A stretch of DNA of 64,000 bases from RI-92 sp037384645 (GTDB lineage Bacteria; Pseudomonadota; Gammaproteobacteria; UBA6429; Thiohalophilaceae), in assembly GCA_037384645.1 (NCBI GenBank), contig JARRNT010000016.1, forward strand, positions 37,877 through 101,876. Reading direction: 5' to 3'. The stretch's first letter is position 1; each line of letters opens with the position of its first letter. The notes under the pieces are model-generated. The model ran no database searches, was not told where the DNA came from, and was given only the letters and a program-made list of their open reading frames with translations. The translations under genes were made by a program, and so were the position numbers. This document shows positions 44,693 through 54,320 of this stretch, piece after piece.

Positions 44693-45777
44693 AAGCAGAT
44701 AAAACAGTTCTGGTGATGGCAGGTGGCACAGGCGGTCATGTGTTTCCGGCGCTTGCGGTTGCACAGAAAATGCGTGAGCAGGGCTTGCATGTGCATTGGT
44801 TGGGGACACATGCTGGACTTGAGGCCAGACTGATTCCCCAGGCGGGTTTTGCCATTGATTTTATCAGTATCCGCGGTTTGCGTGGTAAGGGAGTGCTTGG
44901 CTGGATACTTGCTCCATTTCGCCTGCTGATTGCAGTGATGCAGGCCTTAGGGATATGTCTGCGGCTCAGGCCCAGTGTTGTTCTGGGTATGGGTGGTTTT
45001 GTCACAGGCCCTGGTGGCATCGCATCCTGGTTATTGCGTAAGCCATTGGTTATCCATGAGCAGAATGCAGTTCCCGGTATGACCAATCGCTGGCTGGCAA
45101 AACTGGCAAAACGTGTACTGGAAGCGTTTCCTGGCAGCTTTGTTGCGACGAGCAAGGTTTACCATACTGGTAATCCGGTTCGCGCAGGTATCTTGAAAAT
45201 CGACAAACCTGATAAACGTTTCAGTCAGCGTCACGGACCTGTCAAAGTACTGATCATCGGTGGCAGTCTCGGTGCTCAGGCATTAAATGAATGCGTACCT
45301 TCGGCACTGGCCAGGATCGATACAAAGCTGCGGCCTGATGTATGGCATCAGTGTGGTAGAGATAAACTGCATAGCACCCAGGGTGCATATGCTGCAAATC
45401 AAGTCAATGGCCGACTGGTGGAATTTATTGACAACATGGACGTTGCGTACGAATGGGCTGATATTCTCGTTTGTCGTGCCGGTGCTATGACGATTAGTGA
45501 AATCAGTAATGTTGGAATTGCATCTATTCTGGTTCCCTATCCACATGCTGTAGACGATCATCAAACTGTCAATGCGCAGTATCTGGCAAATGTCGGGGCC
45601 GCAGTCATGATTCAGCAAATTGAACTGAGTCCCCAGCGTCTGGCCGATGAGTTAACACAGCTAATTGAGGCGGGGCGGAACCACTTGCTTGAGATGGCGA
45701 ATAAGGCTCTGGCACTGGCCAGGCCGCAGGCAACTGATGATGTCATTCGGCATTGTCTGGAGGTGGCCCATGGCTAA
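44686..45777 (+). CDS. murG: UDP-GlcNAc:lipid I transferase MurG
   Basis: A peripheral inner-membrane GT28 glycosyltransferase that makes lipid II. It is 363 residues. The N-terminal lipid I/membrane motif VMAGGTGGHVFPALAVA, the second glycine-rich loop VLIIGGSLGAQALN and the donor-binding block LVCRAGAMTISEI are all present. It overlaps ftsW by seven bases and murC by eight. Confidence 0.98.
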   Translation: MVKADKTVLVMAGGTGGHVFPALAVAQKMREQGLHVHWLGTHAGLEARLIPQAGFAIDFISIRGLRGKGVLGWILAPFRLLIAVMQALGICLRLRPSVVLGMGGFVTGPGGIASWLLRKPLVIHEQNAVPGMTNRWLAKLAKRVLEAFPGSFVATSKVYHTGNPVRAGILKIDKPDKRFSQRHGPVKVLIIGGSLGAQALNECVPSALARIDTKLRPDVWHQCGRDKLHSTQGAYAANQVNGRLVEFIDNMDVAYEWADILVCRAGAMTISEISNVGIASILVPYPHAVDDHQTVNAQYLANVGAAVMIQQIELSPQRLADELTQLIEAGRNHLLEMANKALALARPQATDDVIRHCLEVAHG

Positions 45778-47218
45778 TCAACATCGTCGTTTGAGTGACG
45801 TCGGGAACGGTGAGCCGGGAATGGGGCGCATCAAACGTATACATTTTGTCGGTATTGGTGGCGTAGGCATGAGCGGGATTGCTGAAGTCCTGATTAATCT
45901 TGGATACAGCGTCAGTGGTTCTGATATTGCACACAATGTGACTACCAAACGCCTACAGGACATGGGCGCCTTCATCCATGTGGGTCATAAGTCAGAGAAT
46001 GTTGCAGATGCAGACGTGGTTGTGGTTTCCAGCGCCGTCAGCAAAGATAACCCGGAAGTTGTCGAGGCGCATAAACTGCGGATTCCAGTTGTGCCAAGGG
46101 CGGAAATGCTGGCAGAGTTAATGCGATTTCGCTTTGGAATTGCCGTAGCCGGTACCCACGGCAAGACAACAACTACCAGCCTGATTGCCAGTGTACTGGC
46201 TGAAGGTGGGGTTGACCCCACGTTTGTGATTGGCGGTAAGTTGAATAGTGCGGGTTCCAATGCGCGTTTAGGTACAGGTCATTATCTGGTTGCCGAAGCG
46301 GACGAAAGCGATGCCTCGTTCATGCACTTGCAGCCAATGATGGCAGTGGTCACAAATATCGATGCCGATCATATGGAAACATATGGTGGGGATTTCGAAA
46401 AGCTCAAGCAGACGTTTATCGAGTTTTTACACCATCTTCCTTTTTACGGACTTGCTGTTTTGTGCCTGGATGATCCCCACGTTGCGAGTATTCTGGATCG
46501 TGTTACCCGCCCGGTGATTACCTACGGGGTCAGCGATAATGCAGATATTCGCGCCAGCGATATCCGCCCTTTGGCTTTCCAAACGCATTTCACGGTCTCA
46601 CGAAAGGACAAGCCGGACTGGTTGGAAATTACTCTGAATATGCCCGGACATCACAATGTATTAAATGCACTTGCTGTAATTGCCGTCGCGCACGAGATTG
46701 GTATCGACGATCAGGCCATTATGCGCGCGTTTGCTGAATTCCAGGGAATTGGACGCCGTTTTCAACGTTATGAAGATATCCCCGTTGCCGGTGGTACGGT
46801 CATGCATATTGATGATTATGGTCATCATCCCAGAGAAGCGGCTGCTGTGATCGAAGCCGTTCGTGGCGGTTGGCCGCAACGTCGCCTTGTCCTTGTCTTT
46901 CAGCCACATCGTTATACGCGAACAAGGGATCTGTTTGAAGATTTCTGCATGGTACTTTCAGGCGTGGATGCACTGGTGCTTGTTGATGTTTATCCGGCAG
47001 GCGAAGCACCCATTGCCGGCGCAGACGGGCGGACGCTGGCGCGAGCAATCCGTAATCGCGGCAAGGTTGACCCGGTTTTCGTCGAGACGGTTGATCAATT
47101 ACCCCAGGCCTTGCATGCGATTTTGCAAGACGGGGATATTTTGCTGACATTAGGTGCAGGCAATATAGGTGGAATTGCACCGGTACTCAAACAACGCCTC
47201 ATGGAGGTAAGCGCATGA
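45770..47218 (+). CDS. murC: UDP-N-acetylmuramate:L-alanine ligase MurC
   Basis: Adds L-Ala to UDP-MurNAc. The start ATG at 45770 overlaps murG and gives 482 residues, the family length. Motifs are IHFVGIGGVGMSGIAEVL, VAGTHGKTTTTSLIASV, VVTNIDADHMETYGG and DDYGHHPREA. The end carries a strong GGAGGTAA ribosome binding site that serves the small ORF at 47215. Confidence 0.97.
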   Translation: MANQHRRLSDVGNGEPGMGRIKRIHFVGIGGVGMSGIAEVLINLGYSVSGSDIAHNVTTKRLQDMGAFIHVGHKSENVADADVVVVSSAVSKDNPEVVEAHKLRIPVVPRAEMLAELMRFRFGIAVAGTHGKTTTTSLIASVLAEGGVDPTFVIGGKLNSAGSNARLGTGHYLVAEADESDASFMHLQPMMAVVTNIDADHMETYGGDFEKLKQTFIEFLHHLPFYGLAVLCLDDPHVASILDRVTRPVITYGVSDNADIRASDIRPLAFQTHFTVSRKDKPDWLEITLNMPGHHNVLNALAVIAVAHEIGIDDQAIMRAFAEFQGIGRRFQRYEDIPVAGGTVMHIDDYGHHPREAAAVIEAVRGGWPQRRLVLVFQPHRYTRTRDLFEDFCMVLSGVDALVLVDVYPAGEAPIAGADGRTLARAIRNRGKVDPVFVETVDQLPQALHAILQDGDILLTLGAGNIGGIAPVLKQRLMEVSA

Positions 47219-47367
47219 CCAGACTGAAACACTATCACCTGGGCTGTGGTGAACCCTTGCAAAGCCATCATTCAGAATTGTTGCTGGTGGTCAGGACCGC
47301 CTGTACAGAGCGACCCAAACCCAGAATATCCGATTTGCATAAATCAAAGCCGGGAAAGCGGCATTGA
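47215..47367 (+). CDS. Possible small ORF of 50 residues between murC and murB
   Basis: An ATG at 47215 overlaps the murC stop (ATGA) and stands seven bases after a near-perfect ribosome binding site GGAGGTAA. The reading frame gives 50 basic residues (starting MTRLKHYHLGCGEPLQ, ending SKPGKRH) and stops one base before the murB start. I do not recognise it. It may be a real small protein, or the remains of the old murB start after an insertion, because in many relatives murB starts directly at the murC stop. Confidence 0.4.
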   Translation: MTRLKHYHLGCGEPLQSHHSELLLVVRTACTERPKPRISDLHKSKPGKRH

Positions 47368-47368
47368 A

Positions 47369-48277
47369 ATGGACGGCCGAATCATGACACAGGCAAATAC
47401 CAGCTTTCGCGGAATATTACGTGAGAATGAATATTTGTCACGGCATACCTCATGGCGTGTTGGTGGGCCGGTTGCCCGATTTTATCAGCCGGCGGATATC
47501 GAGGATTTGTCTGTATATCTGCAGGCCTTGCCCCACGATGAGCCGGTTTATTGGCTGGGGCTTGGTAGTAACCTCCTGGTCCGTGATGGCGGTTATGAGG
47601 GCACAGTGATCTGTACCAGTGGTGTACTCAACCAGATCGAGGTGCAGGATGATGAGCGAATCTATGTTGAGGCAGGTGTTGCCTGTCCAAAGGTGGCAAA
47701 AGTTGCCGCCAATCATGGACTCACCCGAGCCGAATTCCTTTGTGGCATACCCGGCACGATGGGTGGCGCACTGGCGATGAATGCCGGTGCATTTGGTGGA
47801 GAAACCTGGGATCTCGTTATATCAGTGCAGACTATCAATCACATCGGCGAATTGCATGAACGTTTGCCAAATGATTTTGAAATTGGATACCGGCATGTTA
47901 GCAGCGAGCATGATGAGTGGTTTGTATCCTGTGTTTTGCAATTACAAAACGGTAACAGGGCTGAAAGCCAGGCAAAGATTAAGGCATTGCTGAACAAACG
48001 TGGCGCATCGCAACCGACGCAACAGGCGAATGCAGGGTCAGTCTTCAGAAATCCACCTGGGGATTATGCTGCACGCCTGATCGAGGCCACTGGCCTCAAG
48101 GGCACCTGTATGGGAGGGGCGTGTGTCTCTGACAAACATGCAAATTTTATTGTTAATACCGGCACTGCCAGCGCGGCCGATATCGAGGCCCTGATCGGTA
48201 AGGTACAACGAGTTGTAGAGGCGGAAACAGGGATACGTTTGCAACCTGAAGTACGCATTGTTGGTGAAACAAAATAA
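47369..48277 (+). CDS. murB: UDP-N-acetylenolpyruvoylglucosamine reductase MurB
   Basis: An FAD enzyme that reduces enolpyruvyl-UDP-GlcNAc to UDP-MurNAc. From ATG 47369 it has 302 residues (ATG 47384 would give 297). Motifs are LSRHTSWRVGGPVARFYQ, LGLGSNLLVRDGGYEG, CGIPGTMGGALAMNAGAFGG and GSVFRNP with the catalytic serine. The length and GSVFRNP block suggest type II MurB. The upstream start has only a weak ribosome binding site. Confidence 0.95.
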   Translation: MDGRIMTQANTSFRGILRENEYLSRHTSWRVGGPVARFYQPADIEDLSVYLQALPHDEPVYWLGLGSNLLVRDGGYEGTVICTSGVLNQIEVQDDERIYVEAGVACPKVAKVAANHGLTRAEFLCGIPGTMGGALAMNAGAFGGETWDLVISVQTINHIGELHERLPNDFEIGYRHVSSEHDEWFVSCVLQLQNGNRAESQAKIKALLNKRGASQPTQQANAGSVFRNPPGDYAARLIEATGLKGTCMGGACVSDKHANFIVNTGTASAADIEALIGKVQRVVEAETGIRLQPEVRIVGETK

Positions 48278-48279
48278 AC

Positions 48280-49278
48280 ATGGGAAATATTGTGTCAATA
48301 CAGCAACCAGACAAAATAACGCCTGAAACCTTTGGCAAGGTTGCAGTGTTAATGGGTGGCTGGTCTGCTGAGCGTGAGATATCACTTAAGAGTGGCAGCG
48401 CAGTACTTGCAGCGTTACAACAGCGTGGACTAGATGCGCATGGACTGGATGTTAAACGCGAAACAGTTTTGCAGCAGTTACAGCAGGGAGATTTTGATCG
48501 TGCCTTTATTGTTTTGCATGGGCCCGGTGGTGAAGATGGCGTTATTCAGGGTGCTCTGGAAATTCTGGGACTACCTTATACCGGTAGCGGAGTGATGGCA
48601 TCGGCCCTGGCTATGGACAAGCTGCGAACAAAACAATTGCTTGAGGGAGCCGGATTACCTACGCCAAAGTATATGTTGCTGGACGAGAATACCGATCTGA
48701 ATTATGTCGTTGCTGAGCTAGGGTTGCCGTTAATGGTGAAGCCGGCGCTAGAAGGCTCAAGTATCGGCATGACCAAGGTTGAGCAGGAAGAGCAAATGCA
48801 GGCAGCCTACGATACAGCCTCACGATATGAGGGTCTGGTATTTGCCGAGCAGTGGGTTAGCGGGAATGAATACACGATTGCTGTGCTTGGCGATGAAGCA
48901 CTACCGGTTATTCGCCTGGAAACACCTCACAAGTTTTATGACTATGAAGCCAAGTATTTTGCAAATGATACCCGCTACCACTGTCCCTGTGGGCTGCCGC
49001 AGGAGCAGGAGGCACGCTTGCAGCGTCTGTCGCTATCTGCGTTCAGAGCTGTTGGTGCAAGTGGTTGGGGGCGGGTAGATATACTGGTTGATGAATCAGA
49101 CAAACCTTATGTGATCGAACTGAACACAGTGCCGGGGATGACGGATCACAGCCTGGTCCCGATGGCGGCGCGAGTACGAGGAATCGAGTTCGACGAGCTG
49201 GTGTATCGCATCCTGGTGCAGACGCTGGTTAGTGAAAAACAGGGGCAAACGGAGAACGCGCATGGCAACACACGCTAG
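48280..49278 (+). CDS. ddl: D-alanine:D-alanine ligase Ddl
   Basis: An ATP-grasp enzyme that makes D-Ala-D-Ala. It is 332 residues, slightly longer at the N-terminus than E. coli DdlB. Motifs are VAVLMGGWSAEREISLKSG, VLHGPGGEDGVIQG, KPALEGSSIGMTKV and the magnesium/substrate block ELNTVPGMTDHSLVP. It overlaps ftsQ by 17 bases. Confidence 0.97.
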   Translation: MGNIVSIQQPDKITPETFGKVAVLMGGWSAEREISLKSGSAVLAALQQRGLDAHGLDVKRETVLQQLQQGDFDRAFIVLHGPGGEDGVIQGALEILGLPYTGSGVMASALAMDKLRTKQLLEGAGLPTPKYMLLDENTDLNYVVAELGLPLMVKPALEGSSIGMTKVEQEEQMQAAYDTASRYEGLVFAEQWVSGNEYTIAVLGDEALPVIRLETPHKFYDYEAKYFANDTRYHCPCGLPQEQEARLQRLSLSAFRAVGASGWGRVDILVDESDKPYVIELNTVPGMTDHSLVPMAARVRGIEFDELVYRILVQTLVSEKQGQTENAHGNTR

Positions 49279-50020
49279 TCGACAAGCCGTATACATGCGC
49301 AGTTATCGACGTTGGCTGATTAACTGGCGCGTGCTCTGGAACTGGTTCGTTGTGCTAAGCATTGTGATTTTTCTGGCAATTGGGATCAGAAAATTGCTTG
49401 AGCCACAAACATTGCCGATTAAGCGCATACAGGCATTGGGTACTTTTACCCATATTAGTGAAAATATGCTGCGTCAGGTAGTGGCCAAGACGGTTAGCGG
49501 TGGCTATTTCACTGTGAATGTCGATGAAGTGCAGCGGGCAGTGAAAAATATACCGTGGGTTGCGCATGACAGCGTGCGGCGGGTATGGCCCGATACGCTG
49601 GCTATCAAAGTTACTGAACAACAAACTATCGCTGAATGGGCGAAAGGGGGCCTGGTGAATACACAAGGAGTGTTATTTTTCCCTGCACGTAGTACCTACC
49701 CGAAAGGGTTACCGATTTTTGATGGCCCTGTTGGCATGGAACGGAATCTAACGGAAGCGTATGAATTAGCCAGGTCTATCATTTCACCGTTGCAGTTATC
49801 GATCACGGAGATTCGCATGGATTCTCGCCGGGCTGTCAGCCTGAAGCTGAGTAATGGCATTGAAGTTGTGGTTGGCAGGGAGGAAACACGTACACGCCTG
49901 GAACGCTTCAGCCGGGTATACCGCAAGTTGCTGGTGAAACGAGCAGATGATATTGCCAGAGTAGATTTACGCTATAGCAACGGATTGGCCGTAGGCTGGC
50001 GTAAGCCAGGCACGAGTTAG
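49262..50020 (+). CDS. ftsQ: Cell division protein FtsQ
   Basis: A bitopic divisome protein linking early and late division proteins. From ATG 49262 it has 252 residues, with a basic cytoplasmic tail, one helix (about 29-47), a POTRA domain starting near IKRIQALGTFTHISENM, and a beta domain ending VDLRYSNGLAVGWR. Confidence 0.94.
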   Translation: MATHASRQAVYMRSYRRWLINWRVLWNWFVVLSIVIFLAIGIRKLLEPQTLPIKRIQALGTFTHISENMLRQVVAKTVSGGYFTVNVDEVQRAVKNIPWVAHDSVRRVWPDTLAIKVTEQQTIAEWAKGGLVNTQGVLFFPARSTYPKGLPIFDGPVGMERNLTEAYELARSIISPLQLSITEIRMDSRRAVSLKLSNGIEVVVGREETRTRLERFSRVYRKLLVKRADDIARVDLRYSNGLAVGWRKPGTS

Positions 50021-50036
50021 GACGAGGAAAGCAACA

Positions 50037-51272
50037 GTGTCGAAAAAAATGGAAAAAAATTTAATCGTGGGGCTTGATATCGGTACCTCTAAGGTAGTGG
50101 CGATTGTGGGAGAGGTGACCGCGGATGGAGACATTGAAGTAATTGGTATTGGCTCGCATCCTTCGCGTGGCCTGAAAAAGGGTGTTGTCGTCAATATCGA
50201 ATCGACAGTGCAATCCATCCAGCGTGGAGTGGAAGAAGCCGAGTTGATGGCTGGTTGCCAGATACATTCAGTCTATGCAGGCATTGCCGGCAGTCACATT
50301 CGCAGTCTGAATTCCCACGGGATCGTTGCTATCCGTGACAAGGAGGTGACGGCAGCTGACGTGGAACGCGTGATCGATGCGGCACGCGCCGTGGCGATCC
50401 CGGCCGACCAGCGTATCCTGCATATCCTGCCCCAGGAATTCATTATTGATAACCAGGAAGGTATACGCGAACCCATTGGTATGTCAGGCGTGCGTCTGGA
50501 AGCCAAGGTCCACATGGTGACCGGTGCAGTAAGTGCTGCACAGAATATTATCAAATGCGTCCGCCGGTGTGGGCTGGAGGTGGATGACATTATCCTCGAG
50601 CAACTTGCCTCAAGTAATGCAGTGTTGACCGATGATGAAAAAGAGCTGGGCGTCTGCCTGGTGGATATCGGCGGCGGAACGACGGATATCGCAGTATTTA
50701 CCGAAGGAGCGATACGCCATACCGCGGTGATCCCGATAGCCGGTGATCAGGTAACGAATGACATCGCCGTTGCATTGCGCACCCCGACCCAGCATGCCGA
50801 GGAAATCAAGATTAAATATGCCTGTGCGCTGACCCAGCTGGCAAGCCCGGAAGAAACGATCGAAGTTCCCAGTGTTGGTGAGCGTGCTGCACGGCGCCTG
50901 GCGCGGCAAACCCTGGCTGAAGTGGTTGAGCCCCGCTACGAGGAATTGTTCACGCTGGTACAGGCGGTATTACGCAGAAGTGGATTTGAAGATCTGTGCG
51001 CGGCCGTCATTGTCCTGACCGGCGGTAGCGCCAAGATGGAAGGTGTGATTGAGCTTGCCGAAGAAATTTTTCACATGCCGGTGCGACTGGGTTTACCGCA
51101 ATACGTTAATGGCCTGGTCGATGTTGTGCGTAATCCCATTTATTCCACAGGTGTCGGTTTGTTGCTGTTTGGACATCAGAACCGGTACGTGCGGGAAGCA
51201 GAGGCGCGCATGAGTGGAGGTTACAAATCCGTACTCAAGCGCATGAAGAGCTGGTTTCAGGGAAATTTTTAA
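50037..51272 (+). CDS. ftsA: Cell division protein FtsA
   Basis: An actin-like protein that tethers FtsZ to the membrane. It is 411 residues from GTG 50037 with an AGGA ribosome binding site. Motifs are VGLDIGTSKVVAIVGEV (phosphate 1), LVDIGGGTTDIAVF (phosphate 2), VLTGGSAKMEGV (adenosine), and the C-terminal amphipathic membrane helix SVLKRMKSWFQGNF. Confidence 0.97.
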   Translation: MSKKMEKNLIVGLDIGTSKVVAIVGEVTADGDIEVIGIGSHPSRGLKKGVVVNIESTVQSIQRGVEEAELMAGCQIHSVYAGIAGSHIRSLNSHGIVAIRDKEVTAADVERVIDAARAVAIPADQRILHILPQEFIIDNQEGIREPIGMSGVRLEAKVHMVTGAVSAAQNIIKCVRRCGLEVDDIILEQLASSNAVLTDDEKELGVCLVDIGGGTTDIAVFTEGAIRHTAVIPIAGDQVTNDIAVALRTPTQHAEEIKIKYACALTQLASPEETIEVPSVGERAARRLARQTLAEVVEPRYEELFTLVQAVLRRSGFEDLCAAVIVLTGGSAKMEGVIELAEEIFHMPVRLGLPQYVNGLVDVVRNPIYSTGVGLLLFGHQNRYVREAEARMSGGYKSVLKRMKSWFQGNF

Positions 51273-51289
51273 CAGGATGATACTTGGAG

Positions 51290-51321
51290 CCCTGTTTATG
51301 GATATCAAGCAGGGTTTGTTT
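51290..51321 (+). terminator. Terminator-like hairpin between ftsA and ftsZ
   Basis: CCCTGTTT at 51290-51297 pairs with AAGCAGGG at 51307-51314 (eight pairs, one G-U), with a nine-base loop, followed by TTTGTTT. It is 18 bases after the ftsA stop and about 23 bases before the ftsZ start. It could lower read-through into ftsZ or act as an mRNA processing or stability element. Confidence 0.5.
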
Positions 51322-51343
51322 AACGAAGTAGGAGGGCAGAGGT

Positions 51344-52492
51344 ATGAATATGTTTGAACTGATGGACAATTATGCTCAGGAAGCTGTCATCAAGGTCATC
51401 GGTGTCGGTGGCGGCGGTGGTAATGCGGTCGAGCACATGGTGCGCCAGAATATTGAAGGCGTGGAGTTTATCGTGGCCAACACCGATGCGCAGGCAATGA
51501 AAAACAGCTCGGCGCGTTCCTTGTTACAACTGGGCAGTACGATTACAAAAGGACTTGGCGCAGGTGCCAATCCCGAGATTGGTCGCCAGGCCGCGCTGGA
51601 GGATCGCGAACGGATCTCCGAAGTGCTTGATGGGGCGGATATGGTATTCATCACTGCAGGCATGGGTGGTGGTACCGGTACCGGTGGTGCGCCGATCGTG
51701 GCACAGGTAGCCAAGGATATGGGCATTCTGACGGTCGCCGTGGTAACCAAACCGTTTCCGTTCGAAGGCAAGAAACGTATGGAGATCGCAATGAACGGGA
51801 TCGGCGAGCTGAAAAATTACGTGGATTCGCTGATTACCATCCCGAATGACAAGTTATTGAGCGTACTGGGCAAAAATATCAGCCTGCTGGACGCATTCAA
51901 GTCAGCCAATGATGTATTGCTTGGCGCAGTCCAGGGGATTGCCGAGCTGATTACCCGTCCTGGCCTGATCAATGTCGACTTTGCCGATGTGCGCACGGTG
52001 ATGTCCGAAATGGGCATGGCCATGATGGGCTCCGGACGAGCCACCGGTGAGGAGCGGGCGCGTGAAGCGGCAGAAGCGGCAATTGCCAGCCCGCTGCTGG
52101 AAGACGTCAACCTGGCCGGTGCACGCGGTATCCTGGTTAATGTTACCGCGGGTATGGACTTGTCCATTGGCGAATTTGAGGAAGTGGGAAATGCCATTAA
52201 GGGATTTGCCTCTGAGAATGCGACAGTGGTAGTTGGTACCGTGATTGACCCCGAACTTAGTGGCGAATTACGGGTCACAGTGGTGGCGACCGGTCTGGGA
52301 CAGGGGCTAGAACAGACGGAAAAACCCAAATTGGTCGTTGATCGCAGTAATACCGGTGAGGTGGACTACGAAAAGCTGGATCGTCCTGCCGTGATTCGTA
52401 AGAAAGCGGTGGGCGAGCGCTTTGAGCCGGAAGCAGGTGCCAATATGGATTATCTGGATATCCCCGCATTCCTCCGTCGCCAGGCAGATTGA
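51344..52492 (+). CDS. ftsZ: Cell division protein FtsZ
   Basis: A tubulin-like GTPase that forms the Z ring. It is 382 residues, preceded by a strong AGGAGG site. Motifs are GVGGGGGNAVEHMV near residue 22, the GTP signature GMGGGTGTGGAPIV near 106, NVDFADVRTVM, and the C-terminal peptide LDIPAFLRRQAD that binds FtsA and ZipA. The C-terminal linker is short. Confidence 0.98.
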   Translation: MNMFELMDNYAQEAVIKVIGVGGGGGNAVEHMVRQNIEGVEFIVANTDAQAMKNSSARSLLQLGSTITKGLGAGANPEIGRQAALEDRERISEVLDGADMVFITAGMGGGTGTGGAPIVAQVAKDMGILTVAVVTKPFPFEGKKRMEIAMNGIGELKNYVDSLITIPNDKLLSVLGKNISLLDAFKSANDVLLGAVQGIAELITRPGLINVDFADVRTVMSEMGMAMMGSGRATGEERAREAAEAAIASPLLEDVNLAGARGILVNVTAGMDLSIGEFEEVGNAIKGFASENATVVVGTVIDPELSGELRVTVVATGLGQGLEQTEKPKLVVDRSNTGEVDYEKLDRPAVIRKKAVGERFEPEAGANMDYLDIPAFLRRQAD

Positions 52493-52708
52493 AATCTACC
52501 TGGTCTATGCGGTAGTTGGTAAAAACGTGCGGTCAATTAAAGATTTATGATCGAAAGACGTTATGCTTTGAAGCAGTTGCCGGAGAGGGGTTGAGTGATT
52601 TATCATCGCGGATCTGCCCAGCGTTGGTGCATTCACCCCGAAATATATCTGGCGCGGAAATTGCTTATATTTGAAACAAAAAATTAATTTGCTAAGGGAA
52701 TCGACGCC

Positions 52709-53620
52709 TTGATTAAACAACGCACTCTCAAAAATGTCATCCGTGCCACCGGCGTGGGGCTGCACACGGGTGAAAAAGTGTATTTGACATTACGTCCAGC
52801 CGTACCGGATACCGGGATCATTTTCCGTCGTGTTGATCTGGATGAACCCGTGGAAATACCCGCAATTCCGGAAAATGTCGGCGATACCACGCTGTCCACG
52901 ACGCTGATCAAGGATGGCGTCAGGATCTCAACTGTCGAGCATCTGCTCTCTGCCCTCGCAGGGCTCGGCATCGACAACGCCTACATCGACCTGAATGCGG
53001 CTGAAGTGCCGATTATGGATGGGAGTGCGGGGCCTTTCGTGTTTTTAATCCAGTCTGCAGGCATTGAAGAACAAAATGCACCAAAGCGATTCATTCGCAT
53101 CAAACGGACTGTGCAGGTTGAGGACGGCGACAAGTGGGTTAAGTTCGATCCCTTTGACGGATTCAAGGTGGGTTTTACGATTGAATTCGATCACCCGGCC
53201 TTTAAAGACGCCCATCAAACAGCGGAGGTCGATTTCTCTACGACGTCGTTTGTGAAAGAGATCAGTCGTGCCCGAACCTTTGGCTTTATGAACCAGATCG
53301 AGACCCTGCGTGCCAATAATCTGGCTCTGGGTGGCAGCCTTGACAATGCTGTCGTCCTGGATGATTACCGTATTCTGAATGAAGACGGCTTGCGCTACGT
53401 CGATGAGTTTGTGAAACACAAGATTCTGGATTCCATCGGTGATCTCTATCTACTGGGACGCAGCCTGATTGGCGCCTTCAGTGGCCACAAGTCAGGCCAT
53501 GCGCTGAATAATCGCCTGCTGCGGACATTGCTGGCGGATGAAAAGGCCTGGGAGCTGGTGACTTTCGAAGACGAGAAAAAGGCGCCGATTTCGTTCATGC
53601 AGCCGGTTCAGGCTAGCTAG
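52709..53620 (+). CDS. lpxC: UDP-3-O-acyl-N-acetylglucosamine deacetylase LpxC
   Basis: The zinc enzyme for the committed step of lipid A synthesis. It is 303 residues from TTG 52709 with AAGGGA upstream. Zinc ligands are the His of STVEHLLSAL and the His and Asp of VKHKILDSIGDLYLLG, and the general base region is GHKSGHALNN. A 216-base gap separates it from ftsZ, and a terminator follows. Confidence 0.98.
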   Translation: MIKQRTLKNVIRATGVGLHTGEKVYLTLRPAVPDTGIIFRRVDLDEPVEIPAIPENVGDTTLSTTLIKDGVRISTVEHLLSALAGLGIDNAYIDLNAAEVPIMDGSAGPFVFLIQSAGIEEQNAPKRFIRIKRTVQVEDGDKWVKFDPFDGFKVGFTIEFDHPAFKDAHQTAEVDFSTTSFVKEISRARTFGFMNQIETLRANNLALGGSLDNAVVLDDYRILNEDGLRYVDEFVKHKILDSIGDLYLLGRSLIGAFSGHKSGHALNNRLLRTLLADEKAWELVTFEDEKKAPISFMQPVQAS

Positions 53621-53656
53621 TTCCAGTCGGAAGAACTTTCCCGTTCCGGGAACGAG

Positions 53657-53682
53657 AACCGCCTCTCGCAGGCGGTTTTTTA
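53657..53682 (+). terminator. Intrinsic terminator after lpxC (end of dcw cluster)
   Basis: AACCGCC at 53657-53663 pairs with GGCGGTT at 53671-53677, followed by TTTTTATTT. A second small hairpin, TTCCCG/CGGGAA at 53638-53652, lies just before it. Confidence 0.85.
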
Positions 53683-54135
53683 TTTACGGCGGGCATGATG
53701 TGCCAGACGGCGCAATGCCTGTTGCAGTGGTGGGTCATCGATGCTATTTGATAACGTATTGATTATATTGGCATTGTCCTCGCTTAACATGGGGCCTCGC
53801 GGTGCTTTCGGTAAGGGCGCCGCGGTATGGCGCTGGGCCACAATGCTGACCCGAATATTCGACACTCTGGCAAAAGCGGGATTGGCCTGGCGCAGGCGTG
53901 GAAGCAACTGGGGGACCTGGAAACGAAACCGGGTCGCCCATGCTGCACTATCAACGTAAACAGACAACAGCGGTTCTTCAATATTGCTGATATAGCAATG
54001 CGGAGCAAGCTCGCTGTCGAGAAGCGCACGCAGTGCTAGTGTTAGACGCCGTAATTGGCGCGTTCTTGTGATCAGGATCGCAAGATTATCTTGCGCCTCC
54101 TCGAATAGCTTGTTCACTGAACGACTAGATTTCAT
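53680..54135 (-). CDS. dciA: DciA-like protein (DUF721), predicted helicase loader
   Basis: A 151-residue protein matching the DUF721/DciA pattern. It has an N-terminal KH-like half with QLRRLTLALRALLDSELAPHC, and WATRFRFQVPQLLPRLR in the middle. DciA helps load the replicative helicase DnaB in bacteria that lack DnaC. Its place between lpxC and secA on the opposite strand is common in non-enteric gammaproteobacteria. The C-terminus is less conserved. Confidence 0.85.
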   Translation of the reverse strand: MKSSRSVNKLFEEAQDNLAILITRTRQLRRLTLALRALLDSELAPHCYISNIEEPLLSVYVDSAAWATRFRFQVPQLLPRLRQANPAFARVSNIRVSIVAQRHTAAPLPKAPRGPMLSEDNANIINTLSNSIDDPPLQQALRRLAHHARRK

Positions 54136-54320
54136 ACTTCATTAATAATAGTTGATCGGCCTGATTCTGGCTTGCTATTTGCTGGGTCTTTGCGTAAATT
54201 CAACCGGCATATTCAGGGAATTGTGTGATAAATCAATCTACGAGTAAATAATTATAAAGTTGCACATTATCTAGCCGATATTCATTAATCATAGAACTAA
54301 AGTATGGACTGCCACTTTGG

